This document shows, piece by piece, positions 34,943-43,681 of a stretch of DNA of 64,000 nucleotides. The stretch comes from Salirhabdus salicampi (lineage in GTDB: Bacteria > Bacillota > Bacilli > Bacillales > Alkalibacillaceae). How positions within the stretch are numbered: the first letter of the stretch is position 1; every line of letters starts with the position of its first letter. Position numbers and translations under genes: made by a program. The DNA lies in the NCBI RefSeq assembly GCF_024259515.1, contig NZ_JANBWE010000003.1:186001-250000 (forward strand), read 5' to 3'. The notes beneath the pieces were generated by a model. The model worked only from the letters and a program-made list of their open reading frames with translations. It had not been told where the DNA came from and searched no databases.

Positions 34943-35626
34943 TTAATAGATGTAGTATAAGTAGAATCCAATTGTCACTACGGCAACGTCGGCACATATG
35001 TGAAGGATCCATGAATTGAAGAAGTTTTTTGCCCGGGTGTTTAGCCAGTTAAAGAGTAAGCCCACAATAAACAGCCCAAACACGGCGATACACATAATCC
35101 AAACGTTAAACCAAGTAGCAAAGATAGCAATATGATAGAGAGAGAACAGAAGAGCAGAGTACACGTATGCTAGTAGTTTATGTTTCATTTGATAGATTCT
35201 TAGAAAGATAAAACCGCGAAAATAAAATTCTTCCAGGAATGAGTTTCCTAATGTAATGTATATACCAATAAAAATGAATTCCTTCGCGTTTATGCCTAGT
35301 CTATTTTCCAAATCATAAATAATCGATCTTTCATTAATAAAATCATTTAACAAGATGTACGTAATATAAATGATACCGATTGATAGAAGACCAAGGAAAA
35401 AACCAGATTTAAGTCGAACCCAGGTGAAGCTACGTAAGTTTAGGAACGTTCTAACCGGTTGTTTGATTACAAATCGGATATATAAAACGGGAATCATAAG
35501 AAATAAACCGATTTTACATAACGTTTTAAGTCCGTAAGGAAAATCGATTACTTGCTCAACGATAAATAAAGTTACGCAACTAACCATACTCATTATGATA
35601 ATATGGGTAATTTGTTTCTTGTTCAT
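34943..35626 (-). CDS. CPBP-family intramembrane protease
   Basis: 227 aa with about seven membrane helices. Abi/CAAX-like motifs are present: EEFYFRG (about residues 131-137), LYHIAIF and ILHICADV with metal-binding histidines. Such proteins are intramembrane glutamic proteases linked in Firmicutes to bacteriocin immunity or protein processing. No bacteriocin gene is seen nearby, but a broken ABC ATPase gene lies upstream on the same strand, so the two may be remains of one export/immunity locus. Confidence 0.85.
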   Translation of the reverse strand: MNKKQITHIIIMSMVSCVTLFIVEQVIDFPYGLKTLCKIGLFLMIPVLYIRFVIKQPVRTFLNLRSFTWVRLKSGFFLGLLSIGIIYITYILLNDFINERSIIYDLENRLGINAKEFIFIGIYITLGNSFLEEFYFRGFIFLRIYQMKHKLLAYVYSALLFSLYHIAIFATWFNVWIMCIAVFGLFIVGLLFNWLNTRAKNFFNSWILHICADVAVVTIGFYLYYIY

Positions 35627-35679
35627 TTAATCACCACTTAATAGATATGGATTCACCTGTAATATTACAGGTAATTCCA

Positions 35680-35840
35680 TTATTGCGCAATCTGTCGATT
35701 ATGATAGATGCGACTGTACTTTATCTCATCCATCGTTTTCATGCCTTGCAGTCTGAAAAGTGTCGTTTTACGACTACCATTTCAACCGACTAAAACAACT
35801 CGTTCCCCGTTTCTTAATTCAAGATGACTTGCTCAAATAT
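35680..35840 (-). pseudogene. Fragment of an ABC transporter ATPase
   Basis: On the minus strand one frame reads LELRNGERVVLVG-stop-NGSRKTTLFRLQGM, clearly a Walker A region in which the usual proline codon is a stop and GxNGSGKTT has become NGSRKTT. Just before it, IFEQV lies in a different frame, so there is also a frameshift. Only about 50 codons remain. It marks decay of an ABC transporter gene beside the CPBP protease gene. Confidence 0.7.
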
Positions 35841-35910
35841 GAATATGATGTCTCCGCCACATATTTTTATATCATGTTTCAACGTAATTAACATAATACG
35901 CCCTTGATAT

Positions 35911-35941
35911 AAAAAAACCTGAGGTCTCAGTACCTCAGGTT
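35911..35941 (-). terminator. Minus-strand terminator downstream of spoVIF
   Basis: Minus-strand AACCTGAGG-TACTGAGA-CCTCAGGTT then seven T residues. It would end transcripts coming from spoVIF. Confidence 0.8.
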
Positions 35942-36104
35942 GACATAGTTGGATAAGATTTTGTGCAGAATCAGTACTTACCACCGAAAAGGATAGAGTT
36001 AGAGAGGTTCATTAGGATTCATCATTAAATTGTTAAAAAGGGCATCTCTCTCCGTTAACAACAAAACGATAGAAAAATGCACGATTGCTAGAACATATTC
36101 ATTA

Positions 36105-36221
36105 TCAATGAAGTGATTTCCTAACTGCCCCATCTCTAACCAATCTCCTTCTTGTTTTCGTTATGAGTAACATACTTATAATGATTAATAGTGTAACGGC
36201 AACTATCGCTGTGACTACCTG
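36105..36221 (-). other. In-frame membrane-helix coding stretch after the spoVIF stop
   Basis: Directly after the TAG of spoVIF the same frame runs on for 38 codons (QVVTAIVAVTLLIIISMLL then ITKTRRRLVR..., ending at TGA 36105-36107). It encodes a clear membrane helix with a basic end, but has no start codon of its own. A different frame (35999-36133, minus) holds a 44-codon ATG frame with GAAGGAG 11 bases ahead. Whether either is made is unknown. Confidence 0.35.
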
Positions 36222-36467
36222 CTAAAACCCCGTTTTCTTTTTTAATTGTTCCATATTCTTTGGTACTTTATTATTGACCACATTATCTACAATCTTATTT
36301 TCAAGTTGTTTTGATATTGGCTTATTAGCTAATCGTGATATTTCTCGAATTAACTTCCGAACTGTTCTCTCATCTTGTAAGTTAGCATTTTGAAAAGAAT
36401 TAGCCACTTTTAAAATGTCCTTTTGTTTTACTCCTGTAGCTTTTTCAATGTTTTTCATGAAGTCCAT
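36222..36467 (-). CDS. spoVIF: Stage VI sporulation protein F
   Basis: 81 aa. NIEKATGVKQKDILKVANS and the QNANLQDERTVRKLIREISRLANKPISKQLENKIV region match SpoVIF (YjcC), a mother-cell protein needed for spore coat assembly through GerE. The end KKKTGF differs from the usual basic end, and the frame continues as a membrane helix after the TAG. Strong ribosome site GGAGGAGCATTTGT. A terminator lies some 280 nt downstream. Confidence 0.85.
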   Translation of the reverse strand: MDFMKNIEKATGVKQKDILKVANSFQNANLQDERTVRKLIREISRLANKPISKQLENKIVDNVVNNKVPKNMEQLKKKTGF

Positions 36468-36598
36468 ACAAATGCTCCTCCTCTACCTCCTCGTTATGAC
36501 CCCCTTACCAAAGTGTATTCAATGGTTGAAGAAAGCGATTAGACCAATGTATCAATATTTTGAGATATGAGAAAAACACATAACAGCTCTTATTAAGA

Positions 36599-36722
36599 AA
36601 TCGACAAAATAACACACAAAAACTGTCTATTTAGAGTAAACAAATAAAACATCTTATGATAAAATACTATTACACAAAGTATTTATTGGTTTTATTTGTC
36701 CTTGTGAAAAGGACAATAGTTT
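36599..36722 (+). promoter_or_regulatory. Promoter and leader hairpin of kbl-tdh
   Basis: AATCGACAAAA (36599-36609) stands 61 nt before TAAAAT (36660-36665), the same spacing as at the two c-di-GMP promoters. The leader then holds TTGTCCTT-GTGA-AAAGGACAA (36696-36716) followed by TTTTTT, which looks like an attenuator. TTTTAAACGCTTACA (36722-36736) is one base from a cre site. Confidence 0.45.
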
Positions 36723-36754
36723 TTTAAACGCTTACAGTGAAGGGGTGGATTAAG

Positions 36755-37948
36755 TTGGCAAGTAGTACGTTAACGAATTTCTTACGCAACCATTTAGAAG
36801 AATTGAAAAATGACGGTTTATACAATGAGATCGATACAGTAGAAGGTGCGAATGGACCAACAATCAAAATTAAAGGAAAAGAACTTATTAACCTATCATC
36901 TAATAACTATTTAGGTTTAGCGACAGATGATCGATTGAAAAAGGTTGCCATCAGTGCGGTTGAGACACATGGTGTAGGTGCGGGGGCTGTTCGTACCATT
37001 AACGGCACATTAGATTTGCATGTGAAATTAGAAGAAAGATTAGCATCGTTTAAAGGAACTGAAGCAGCGATTGCCTATCAATCAGGCTTTAATTGCAATA
37101 TGGCTGCGATTTCAGCTGTGATGGATAAACATGATGCAATTTTATCCGATGAACTAAACCATGCCTCAATTATTGACGGTTGTCGATTATCGAAAGCGAA
37201 AATTATCCGCTTTCAACATTCTGATATGGAAGATTTAAGAGCAAAGGCGAAAGAGGCAGTCGAATCTGGCTTATATAACAAAGTTATGGTCATTACAGAT
37301 GGTGTGTTTTCTATGGATGGTGACATTGCTAAATTACCAGAAATAGTTGAAATTGCGGAAGAATTTGACTTGATTACGTACGTTGATGATGCCCACGGTT
37401 CAGGTGTGTTAGGAAAAGGGGCAGGTACAGTAAAACATTTCGGGTTACAGGAAAAAGTAGACTTCCAAATTGGAACGCTATCTAAAGCAATAGGTGTTGT
37501 AGGTGGCTATGTTGCGGGCAAACGGGAGCTGATAGACTGGCTTAAAGTTAGGTCAAGACCGTTCCTATTCTCAACGTCCTTAACTCCAGCAGATGTAGCG
37601 GCGTGTACTAAAGCTATTGATCTTTTAACTGAAAGTACTGAGCTTCAAAACCGCTTATGGGAAAATGGAGACTACTTGAAGAATGGTTTAAAGAAGTTGG
37701 GCTTTGATATTGGTCATAGTGAGACACCAATTACACCGTGTATCATTGGAGAGGAAAAGGCTACCCAACAGTTTAGTCAAAGGCTTAATGAAGAAGGCGT
37801 ATATGCAAAGTCCATTGTTTTCCCGACAGTCCCACGTGGCACTGGGCGCGTGAGAAATATGCCAACAGCGGCACACTCGAAAGAAATGTTAGATCGTGCA
37901 TTAGCGATATATGAGAAAGTCGGAAAAGAGCTTGGTATTATTTCTTAA
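36755..37948 (+). CDS. kbl: Glycine C-acetyltransferase (2-amino-3-ketobutyrate CoA ligase)
   Basis: 397-aa PLP enzyme that splits 2-amino-3-oxobutyrate with CoA into glycine and acetyl-CoA. The PLP lysine is in [13 protein letters not shown] near residue 242. TTG 36755 is chosen as start (GGGGTGG about eight bases ahead, giving [10 protein letters not shown]); GTG 36737 has no ribosome site. It pairs with tdh 20 nt downstream in the threonine-to-glycine route. Confidence 0.93.
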   Translation: MASSTLTNFLRNHLEELKNDGLYNEIDTVEGANGPTIKIKGKELINLSSNNYLGLATDDRLKKVAISAVETHGVGAGAVRTINGTLDLHVKLEERLASFKGTEAAIAYQSGFNCNMAAISAVMDKHDAILSDELNHASIIDGCRLSKAKIIRFQHSDMEDLRAKAKEAVESGLYNKVMVITDGVFSMDGDIAKLPEIVEIAEEFDLITYVDDAHGSGVLGKGAGTVKHFGLQEKVDFQIGTLSKAIGVVGGYVAGKRELIDWLKVRSRPFLFSTSLTPADVAACTKAIDLLTESTELQNRLWENGDYLKNGLKKLGFDIGHSETPITPCIIGEEKATQQFSQRLNEEGVYAKSIVFPTVPRGTGRVRNMPTAAHSKEMLDRALAIYEKVGKELGIIS

Positions 37949-37968
37949 CGTAAACAGGAGGGATTCAG

Positions 37969-38922
37969 ATGAAACGAATATTAGTGACGGGAGCTCTTGG
38001 TCAAATTGGGTCTGAACTTACCTCGGAACTTAGATATAGGTATGGTAATGATTATGTTATTGCCACTGATATAAGAAACGATAGTGAAGGAACTGTAGGA
38101 GATGGACCATTCGAGGTTTTAGATGTTATGGACGGAGAGCGGATGTTTGAGATCGCAAAGCAATATGAAGTAGACACGATTATTCATTTAGCTGCACTTC
38201 TATCTGCAACTGCGGAAAACAAACCTCTGTTAGCATGGAACTTAAACATGGGTGGTTTAGTAAATGCGCTGGAAGTAGCGAGAGAATTAAATACACAATT
38301 TTTTACACCAAGCTCAATCGGTGCGTTTGGACCAACAACACCAAAGGATGAAACTCCTCAAGTGACAATTCAAAGACCAACTACGATGTATGGTGTGAAT
38401 AAGGTAGCAGGTGAACTGTTATGTGACTACTATTATCAAAGATTTGGTGTTGATACGAGAGGCTTGCGCTTTCCTGGGTTAATCTCCTATGTAACACCAC
38501 CTGGTGGCGGAACAACCGACTATGCGGTTGATATTTATTATAAAGCGTTGGCAAATCAATCATATCGTTGTTATTTACGAGAAGGAACGTATATGGACAT
38601 GATGTATATGCCGGATGCTATTGAAGCAATTATTCAGCTCATGGAAGCTGATGGTGATAAACTTATTCATCGCAACGCATATAACGTAACGGCAATGAGT
38701 GTTGCTCCTGAACATTTTGCAAATGCCATAAGGGAACATATTCCTCAGTTTAACATGACCTATGATGTAGACCCTGTTCGCCAATCCATTGCCGATAGTT
38801 GGCCGAATGCGATTGATTCCTCTATTGCATGGGAAGAGTGGGGATTCCGCGCAAAGTATGACTTAAACTCGATGACGGGTGATATGTTTCAAAAGCTACG
38901 TGGAAAGTTAATACAAAAATAA
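37969..38922 (+). CDS. tdh: L-threonine 3-dehydrogenase, epimerase (SDR) type
   Basis: 317 aa. An NAD-dependent oxidoreductase with GALGQIG at residues 8-14 and the YGVNK catalytic pair near 142. This is the UDP-galactose-epimerase-like Tdh family, not the zinc alcohol dehydrogenase type. It oxidises threonine to 2-amino-3-oxobutyrate, the substrate of Kbl encoded before it. The [16 protein letters not shown] motif supports the assignment. Terminator follows. Confidence 0.92.
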   Translation: MKRILVTGALGQIGSELTSELRYRYGNDYVIATDIRNDSEGTVGDGPFEVLDVMDGERMFEIAKQYEVDTIIHLAALLSATAENKPLLAWNLNMGGLVNALEVARELNTQFFTPSSIGAFGPTTPKDETPQVTIQRPTTMYGVNKVAGELLCDYYYQRFGVDTRGLRFPGLISYVTPPGGGTTDYAVDIYYKALANQSYRCYLREGTYMDMMYMPDAIEAIIQLMEADGDKLIHRNAYNVTAMSVAPEHFANAIREHIPQFNMTYDVDPVRQSIADSWPNAIDSSIAWEEWGFRAKYDLNSMTGDMFQKLRGKLIQK

Positions 38923-38934
38923 ACGTTTACCCCT

Positions 38935-38966
38935 TGCCCCTTCCTGAATATGGAGGGGGCATTTTT
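38935..38966 (+). terminator. Terminator of kbl-tdh
   Basis: TGCCCCTTCCT-GAATATGG-AGGGGGCA followed by TTTTT. Confidence 0.85.
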
Positions 38967-39087
38967 CTACATCAAAAGTCTGAAAAAATTTCATCCACAT
39001 TTCGTACATTCTTTTCCTGTAAATTGCCGATGTGACAACATCCCTCGTTTCTTACACTGTATGTAATAAAACGAAGGGGGAAAGGCA

Positions 39088-39804
39088 ATGAAAAAAGTGG
39101 TTATGATTACAGGTGCTTCTAAAGGTTTAGGGAGAGCTCTTGCCATAGCATTTGCACAAGCGGGATATAAACTAGCGATTTGTGCGCGAGGGAAAGAGAC
39201 GTTAACAAAGGTGCAATCGGAAATTGAACAGTTAGGTGGAGAAGTCATAGCGGTTGCTGCAGATGTTTCAATTGAGGCAGATGTAGAACGGTTTGTTTCC
39301 ATTACTGAATTAGAGTATGGTCAAATCGACGTTCTCATTAACAATGCTTCCATCTTTGGTCCAGGTCCAAGTTTGTTGTTGGACTATCCGGTTAACAAGT
39401 TTCAAAACGTGTTACATGTAAATATTATGAATCCATTTTTCGTAACGAGAAGGGTATTGCCAGGCATGTTAACGAAAGGTAGTGGATCAATTATTAATGT
39501 TACATCAGAAGCGGGGAAGACTGGATTTAGTGAATGGGGTGCTTACGGTGTGTCAAAATTTGGATTAGAAGGAATGACCGAGATATGGGCAGATGAATTA
39601 GAGGGAACAGGTGTTGTTATGAATATGGTAGACCCAGGTGAGATGGATACAGACATGCATAAAGTAGCAGTTCCGGACTGTGATTATGAATTGCAGCGGC
39701 CCGAGGATGTAATGGGGGTGTTTTTTTATTTAGCAGAAACGAAGGCCGATAACGGCAAACGGTTTGAAGCCGGAATCTATAATGAAAGCCGGAAAACAAC
39801 ATGA
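39088..39804 (+). CDS. Short-chain dehydrogenase/reductase
   Basis: 238-aa classical SDR. The NAD(P) motif TGASKGLG is at about residues 8-15, NNAS near 89 and the active-site YGVSK near 150. Substrate unknown. The last four bases (ATGA) overlap the QueA-like gene, so the two are translated together. The ribosome site GAAGGGGGAAAGGCA is good. Confidence 0.9.
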   Translation: MKKVVMITGASKGLGRALAIAFAQAGYKLAICARGKETLTKVQSEIEQLGGEVIAVAADVSIEADVERFVSITELEYGQIDVLINNASIFGPGPSLLLDYPVNKFQNVLHVNIMNPFFVTRRVLPGMLTKGSGSIINVTSEAGKTGFSEWGAYGVSKFGLEGMTEIWADELEGTGVVMNMVDPGEMDTDMHKVAVPDCDYELQRPEDVMGVFFYLAETKADNGKRFEAGIYNESRKTT

Positions 39805-40832
39805 AGCTGATAAAGAATCAATTTCACATTCCGGAGTCACTCAATGCGGCGAAGCCACCCGAAATTCGGAATCATTCCAGAGCGGATGTTAGAATGATGG
39901 TTTTAGATTCCCTTACTGGAAAGACGGACCATAATCATTTCACCCAAATTGGACAATACCTTCAAAGCGGGGATTTACTCGTGTTTAACAATAGTCGAAC
40001 CATTCCATCACATGTAAAAGGATATCAAGATGGAAACTTGGTCAGTATACGTCTTGCAAAAATGATTTCAAGTAATCGGTGGGAAGCACTTCTCATAAAT
40101 GGGAAAAAGAAGATGGGGTCAGTCATTCGTTTCGAGGATCATGTGGAAGCTACCATTAATTCACTAATGAATGATGGAGAAAGGGTAGAGCTAGTCTTTT
40201 CGGAAAAGGGTATCCAACTATATGATTTTTTGTATCGGTACGGTATGCCAATTCGTTATGAATATATAAACACTCCTTGGCCATTACATGTATACCAAAC
40301 GGTTTATGGCAGTGTACCCGGGTCTGTAGAAATGACGTCAGCTGGAAGGCCGTTTACATGGAGATTGATGAAGGAGCTGAAGGACAAAGGTGTTCATCAA
40401 GCATTTATACAACTTCATACAGGTTTAAGTTACTATGAAAATGATATTTGGCCTAATCCCGAAGATCAATATGAATTCTTTTCTGTATCAGATGAAACGG
40501 CAAAAACAATCAACGATACGAAGAACAAGGGTGGAAAAATTATTGCGGTAGGGACAACGGTAGTAAGAGCCCTTGAAAGTGCTGCCCTAGCAGGAAGTGT
40601 AGAGGCGAAGAATGGAGAAACGAATCTTTATATTACGGAGAATTATCCTTTGCAAGTTGTAGATGGATTAATAACTGGACTGCACGAGCCTGAGGCAAGC
40701 CACCTTCATATGTTACAAGCTTTTGTTGATAAACATCTTTTGTTAACAGCGTACGAAGAGGCTGTAAGGGAACAATATTTGTGGCATGAATTTGGAGATA
40801 TGAATTTCATACTGCCATTAGGAGTAAAATAA
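39801..40832 (+). CDS. QueA-like S-adenosylmethionine:tRNA ribosyltransferase-isomerase
   Basis: 343 aa with the QueA fold: GDLLVFNNSRTIPSHV near residue 56, the TSAGRPFT segment where true QueA has TPAAG-LHFT, and VGTTVVRALES and ITGLHEPEASHL near the end. The real queA of Bacillus lies in the ruvB-tgt cluster, so this is probably a paralogue. Its sequence departs from QueA at several usually fixed points, so tRNA queuosine work is not certain. It is coupled to an SDR gene before and a VOC gene after. Confidence 0.78.
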   Translation: MKLIKNQFHIPESLNAAKPPEIRNHSRADVRMMVLDSLTGKTDHNHFTQIGQYLQSGDLLVFNNSRTIPSHVKGYQDGNLVSIRLAKMISSNRWEALLINGKKKMGSVIRFEDHVEATINSLMNDGERVELVFSEKGIQLYDFLYRYGMPIRYEYINTPWPLHVYQTVYGSVPGSVEMTSAGRPFTWRLMKELKDKGVHQAFIQLHTGLSYYENDIWPNPEDQYEFFSVSDETAKTINDTKNKGGKIIAVGTTVVRALESAALAGSVEAKNGETNLYITENYPLQVVDGLITGLHEPEASHLHMLQAFVDKHLLLTAYEEAVREQYLWHEFGDMNFILPLGVK

Positions 40833-41191
40833 TGAAATTACACCATATAGGTGTTGAGGTGGAAGATATTGATAAATCCCGTCAATTTTACGAGCAGCAA
40901 TTAGGTTATCAAGTACATGCAGAAATGATTATAGCTGAAGAAAAAATCTGCTTTTTGTATAAAGATCAACACTTTATTGAACTTGTGGAACCTTCAACAA
41001 CAACAGATAAAGGAACGTTCCATATTGCGTATGAAGTAGATCATGTAGAACGAGTCGCAGACCAGCTTACCGAATTTGGAGCACGAATTATCGAGGGTCC
41101 CATTCATGCTCGTGATACGATAAAGCTTATGTTCATGTCCGGAATTAACGGAGAAGTAATTGAATTAATGGAAGTAAAGGAAAAATGTTAA
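40832..41191 (+). CDS. VOC-family (glyoxalase-like) protein
   Basis: 119-aa single vicinal-oxygen-chelate unit pair (KLHHIGVEVEDIDKSRQFYEQ and HIAYEVDHVERVADQL). Resembles methylmalonyl-CoA epimerase/lactoylglutathione lyase relatives, with metal-ligand candidates His5 and Glu119-end acidic residues. Start overlaps the stop of the QueA-like gene by one base (TAATG). Reaction unknown; the tight coupling suggests it acts with the two upstream proteins. Confidence 0.85.
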   Translation: MKLHHIGVEVEDIDKSRQFYEQQLGYQVHAEMIIAEEKICFLYKDQHFIELVEPSTTTDKGTFHIAYEVDHVERVADQLTEFGARIIEGPIHARDTIKLMFMSGINGEVIELMEVKEKC

Positions 41192-41233
41192 TGTTATGAT
41201 ATGAATCATATATGATGAAAGGATGGGATATTT

Positions 41234-41758
41234 ATGAAATCGAAGCCTTGTTCAGAATCATTGTCCATCAAAATATCACACGTATTACCGTCAGATACGA
41301 ATACCCATGGAACGTTATTTGGTGGAAAACTAATGGCTTATATGGATGATGTAGCTGCCATTTCTGCATTACGTCATGCGAGAAAGCCGGTTGTAACTGC
41401 TTCTACAGATTCTGTTGACTTCCTTTCACCAGTGAGAGAAGGGGACGCGATATGTTTAGAAGCGTTCGTCACCTATACGCACAAAACATCAATGGAAGTG
41501 TTTGTGAAAGCTATTACGGAAAATTTATTAACAGGGGACCGGGAGTTATGCGCAACAGCGTTTCTTACAATGGTAGCGATTGACGAAAATAATAAACCTA
41601 CACCTGTCCCTGGTGTATACCCTGAGTCGGAGGAAGAAAAGTGGTTACATGAGGGGGCGGCAAAAAGAGCGGAATACCGTCGACTGCGTAGGAAGGATTC
41701 AAAAGAAGTAGCGGAGAAGTTTGGAACAAACTTGCCGTGGAATAGGAAAAAAATATAA
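41234..41758 (+). CDS. Acyl-CoA thioesterase, hotdog fold (YkhA-like)
   Basis: 174 aa. The hotdog segment DTNTHGTLFGGKLMAYMDDVA is near residues 19-40, and DSVDFLSPVREGD follows. Family members hydrolyse acyl-CoA esters in the cytoplasm. It has its own ribosome site (GAAAGGATGGG), 42 nt after the VOC gene, and ends at a strong terminator. Confidence 0.9.
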   Translation: MKSKPCSESLSIKISHVLPSDTNTHGTLFGGKLMAYMDDVAAISALRHARKPVVTASTDSVDFLSPVREGDAICLEAFVTYTHKTSMEVFVKAITENLLTGDRELCATAFLTMVAIDENNKPTPVPGVYPESEEEKWLHEGAAKRAEYRRLRRKDSKEVAEKFGTNLPWNRKKI

Positions 41759-41761
41759 CGT

Positions 41762-41796
41762 AAAAAACCATTCCACTTGGACGGAATGGTTTTTTC
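41762..41796 (+). terminator. Bidirectional terminator
   Basis: AAAAAACCATTCC-ACTTGGAC-GGAATGGTTTTTT between convergent genes. Confidence 0.9.
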
Positions 41797-41797
41797 A

Positions 41798-42169
41798 TTA
41801 AGCAGTAACTGTTTTTCCTTCATTATGTAATTTAGGGTTTGGACCGAAACGGTTTTCATCTTCCTGGCTGTCTAAGCAAGTAAATATGAGGATCATAATA
41901 GCTCCTACAATAGGTACGAGCATAAGCAAATACCACCACCCGTTTTTGCCGATATCGTGTAATCGACGTACTGTTACCGCTAGTGCTGGTAATAATAACG
42001 CTAGTCCGTAAAACGTAGTTAACACACCTTCTAGGTTGATAACAAGTTCTAAGACACTTAGTAATACACCGAAAATCGCATTGTAAAGAACAAACATCCA
42101 GTATTCTTTACGACGTGCCCGACCGCTAAAAGTAGAGTAGTTTTTTAATACTTTTAGGAACCAATACAT
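41798..42169 (-). CDS. DUF805 membrane protein
   Basis: 123 aa with three or four membrane helices and the family features FSGRARRKEYWMF at the start and VRRLHDIGKNGWWYLL in the middle. Function unknown; relatives are often named YhaH/YhaI in enterics. Start at 42169 (AAAGGAGGTGTCATC just ahead), not the first ATG at 42220. Confidence 0.88.
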   Translation of the reverse strand: MYWFLKVLKNYSTFSGRARRKEYWMFVLYNAIFGVLLSVLELVINLEGVLTTFYGLALLLPALAVTVRRLHDIGKNGWWYLLMLVPIVGAIMILIFTCLDSQEDENRFGPNPKLHNEGKTVTA

Positions 42170-42299
42170 GATGACACCTCCTTTTAAATCATTACTATTA
42201 ATATCGACATATTTCAGCATTGTTTGAAGAAACAGTTATGGAATGTACCTTTGGAACTATACAGGAAATGTGTATATTCGGTAATAATTCAAATAAATA

Positions 42300-42321
42300 A
42301 GAGTCGTTCGAAAACGACTCT
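42300..42321 (-). terminator. Terminator of the SE1832-family gene
   Basis: Minus-strand AGAGTCGTT-TTCG-AACGACTCT then a TTATTTATTT run, just past the stop codon. Confidence 0.65.
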
Positions 42322-42326
42322 TAACT

Positions 42327-42506
42327 TTATAACTTTTCCTCTAACTGTTTGCGTAGTTGGGCAAGTTCTTCCTCCATAGTGTTTAGCGACTGTTCCAAAT
42401 TGGCAACATTTCCACCAACAGATTCAAGTTTATCTAAATCCCCTTGGATTCGAACATAATCATTTTTTAGCTGTGCTATTTGTTGCTCAAGTTCTTTTTT
42501 TGTCAT
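42327..42506 (-). CDS. SE1832-family small coiled-coil protein
   Basis: 59 aa, MTKKELEQQIAQLKNDYVRI... LDKLESVGGNVANLEQ and an acidic-basic helical end. It matches the short SE1832 family of Firmicutes, whose function is unknown. Nearly the whole protein is predicted coiled coil. The ATG has TTAGGAGGATGGTAAC just ahead, and a terminator follows. Confidence 0.8.
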   Translation of the reverse strand: MTKKELEQQIAQLKNDYVRIQGDLDKLESVGGNVANLEQSLNTMEEELAQLRKQLEEKL

Positions 42507-42559
42507 GTTACCATCCTCCTAATTCGAGATATATGGGAAGTGAAAAAATTTCATAGATA

Positions 42560-43372
42560 TTATGTAAAACCTAGAAACGCTCCGCCTATTCCGCCGAAGA
42601 GGCTACCTAAAATATTTAAAAAGAACCATCTTACAGCGATCCCAAATACTAATAGATTCACACTTACAATGATTAACAATGTATAAATTTGGTCTATTCC
42701 ACCAACCTCTTTTTTGTTTTCGAAAAGAATAAGAGTTGGAATAACGAATAAAATGCCTAAAAGTCCGATAGCAGAGAATATACTAAGTAATGTGTGAATT
42801 TTAAGTGCTCCAAATAATAGCCCTAATACATATAAAGAAGCGAACGGTACTAAGTATGCACCGAATTTAGCAAACACGAGTTTAGCGCTGCTTTGATTCT
42901 TCGCTAAACGTAACCCGGCTATCGTAGTGCCATAGGATGCAGAAAAGATCACTAAAAAGCCGATTAACGGTAAGATAATTACACTTCCAATATTAATATA
43001 GTATAGTAAGCCAATTAATGAGATAAATAAGAAGATTGGCGTTAGGAGAGAAACAACCCCAACCGTTATTAACGAAGGGATGAAGTCATTCTCGGTAGCA
43101 TTTTTTGCTTCACTCGGTTTTTTCCAGTGACGTAGTAAGAAGGAACCGAATTCTTTGAACTGTGAAGCTACTTGCTTAACTACCTCGTTCGTCTTTTGTG
43201 AGGAATTTTCAGAAACTGGTACAACATTAGCCTGAACAGTTGCTGCTTGCTCACTGTTTTGTGGTATTTCCTGAACAGGTGTTGTTGGAGTTTCATAATT
43301 TCCTAACGGTGTACCACAGTTGGAGCAAAACTTTTCACCAGAAGCTTCTTGACCACAATTAGGACAATTCAT
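42560..43372 (-). CDS. Zinc-ribbon membrane protein
   Basis: About 270 aa. It starts with a double CxxC zinc ribbon (CPNCGQEASGEKFCSNCG), then a Gln/Thr/Val-rich linker (about 28-70), and five or so membrane helices from about residue 105, resembling YIP1/DUF-type zinc-ribbon proteins. Function unknown. ATG 43372 is taken as start; TTG 43381 three codons earlier is also possible. Confidence 0.8.
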   Translation of the reverse strand: MNCPNCGQEASGEKFCSNCGTPLGNYETPTTPVQEIPQNSEQAATVQANVVPVSENSSQKTNEVVKQVASQFKEFGSFLLRHWKKPSEAKNATENDFIPSLITVGVVSLLTPIFLFISLIGLLYYINIGSVIILPLIGFLVIFSASYGTTIAGLRLAKNQSSAKLVFAKFGAYLVPFASLYVLGLLFGALKIHTLLSIFSAIGLLGILFVIPTLILFENKKEVGGIDQIYTLLIIVSVNLLVFGIAVRWFFLNILGSLFGGIGGAFLGFT

Positions 43373-43681
43373 AATCAACACTTCCTTCCATTTATTTTGG
43401 TTCGTACAATGTAACTTGCTGACTTACAAAAATTATGTAACGTATCAACATACATATTTTGTTCTGTCACCCTTTTTCGACAGATAAGTCTATTATCCTT
43501 TATAACCCGAAAAAAAGAAATGTTCTTTCTACAAGAATTATGAGTGAATCCGGATTATGATTCCTTTATATAGGTATGGATTGAAAACGATTAAACGCAG
43601 TAATTTACAGACAAAATAATAACTGATATTATGGTAATGTTTACGTACGTTAAAGGACTGAAGGCAGAAAAGGGGTACAAT
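43373..43681 (+). other. Intergenic stretch without a gene
   Basis: 309 bases between divergent genes. AT-rich and must hold both promoters, but no clear riboswitch, repeat or small gene was seen. Confidence 0.5.
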
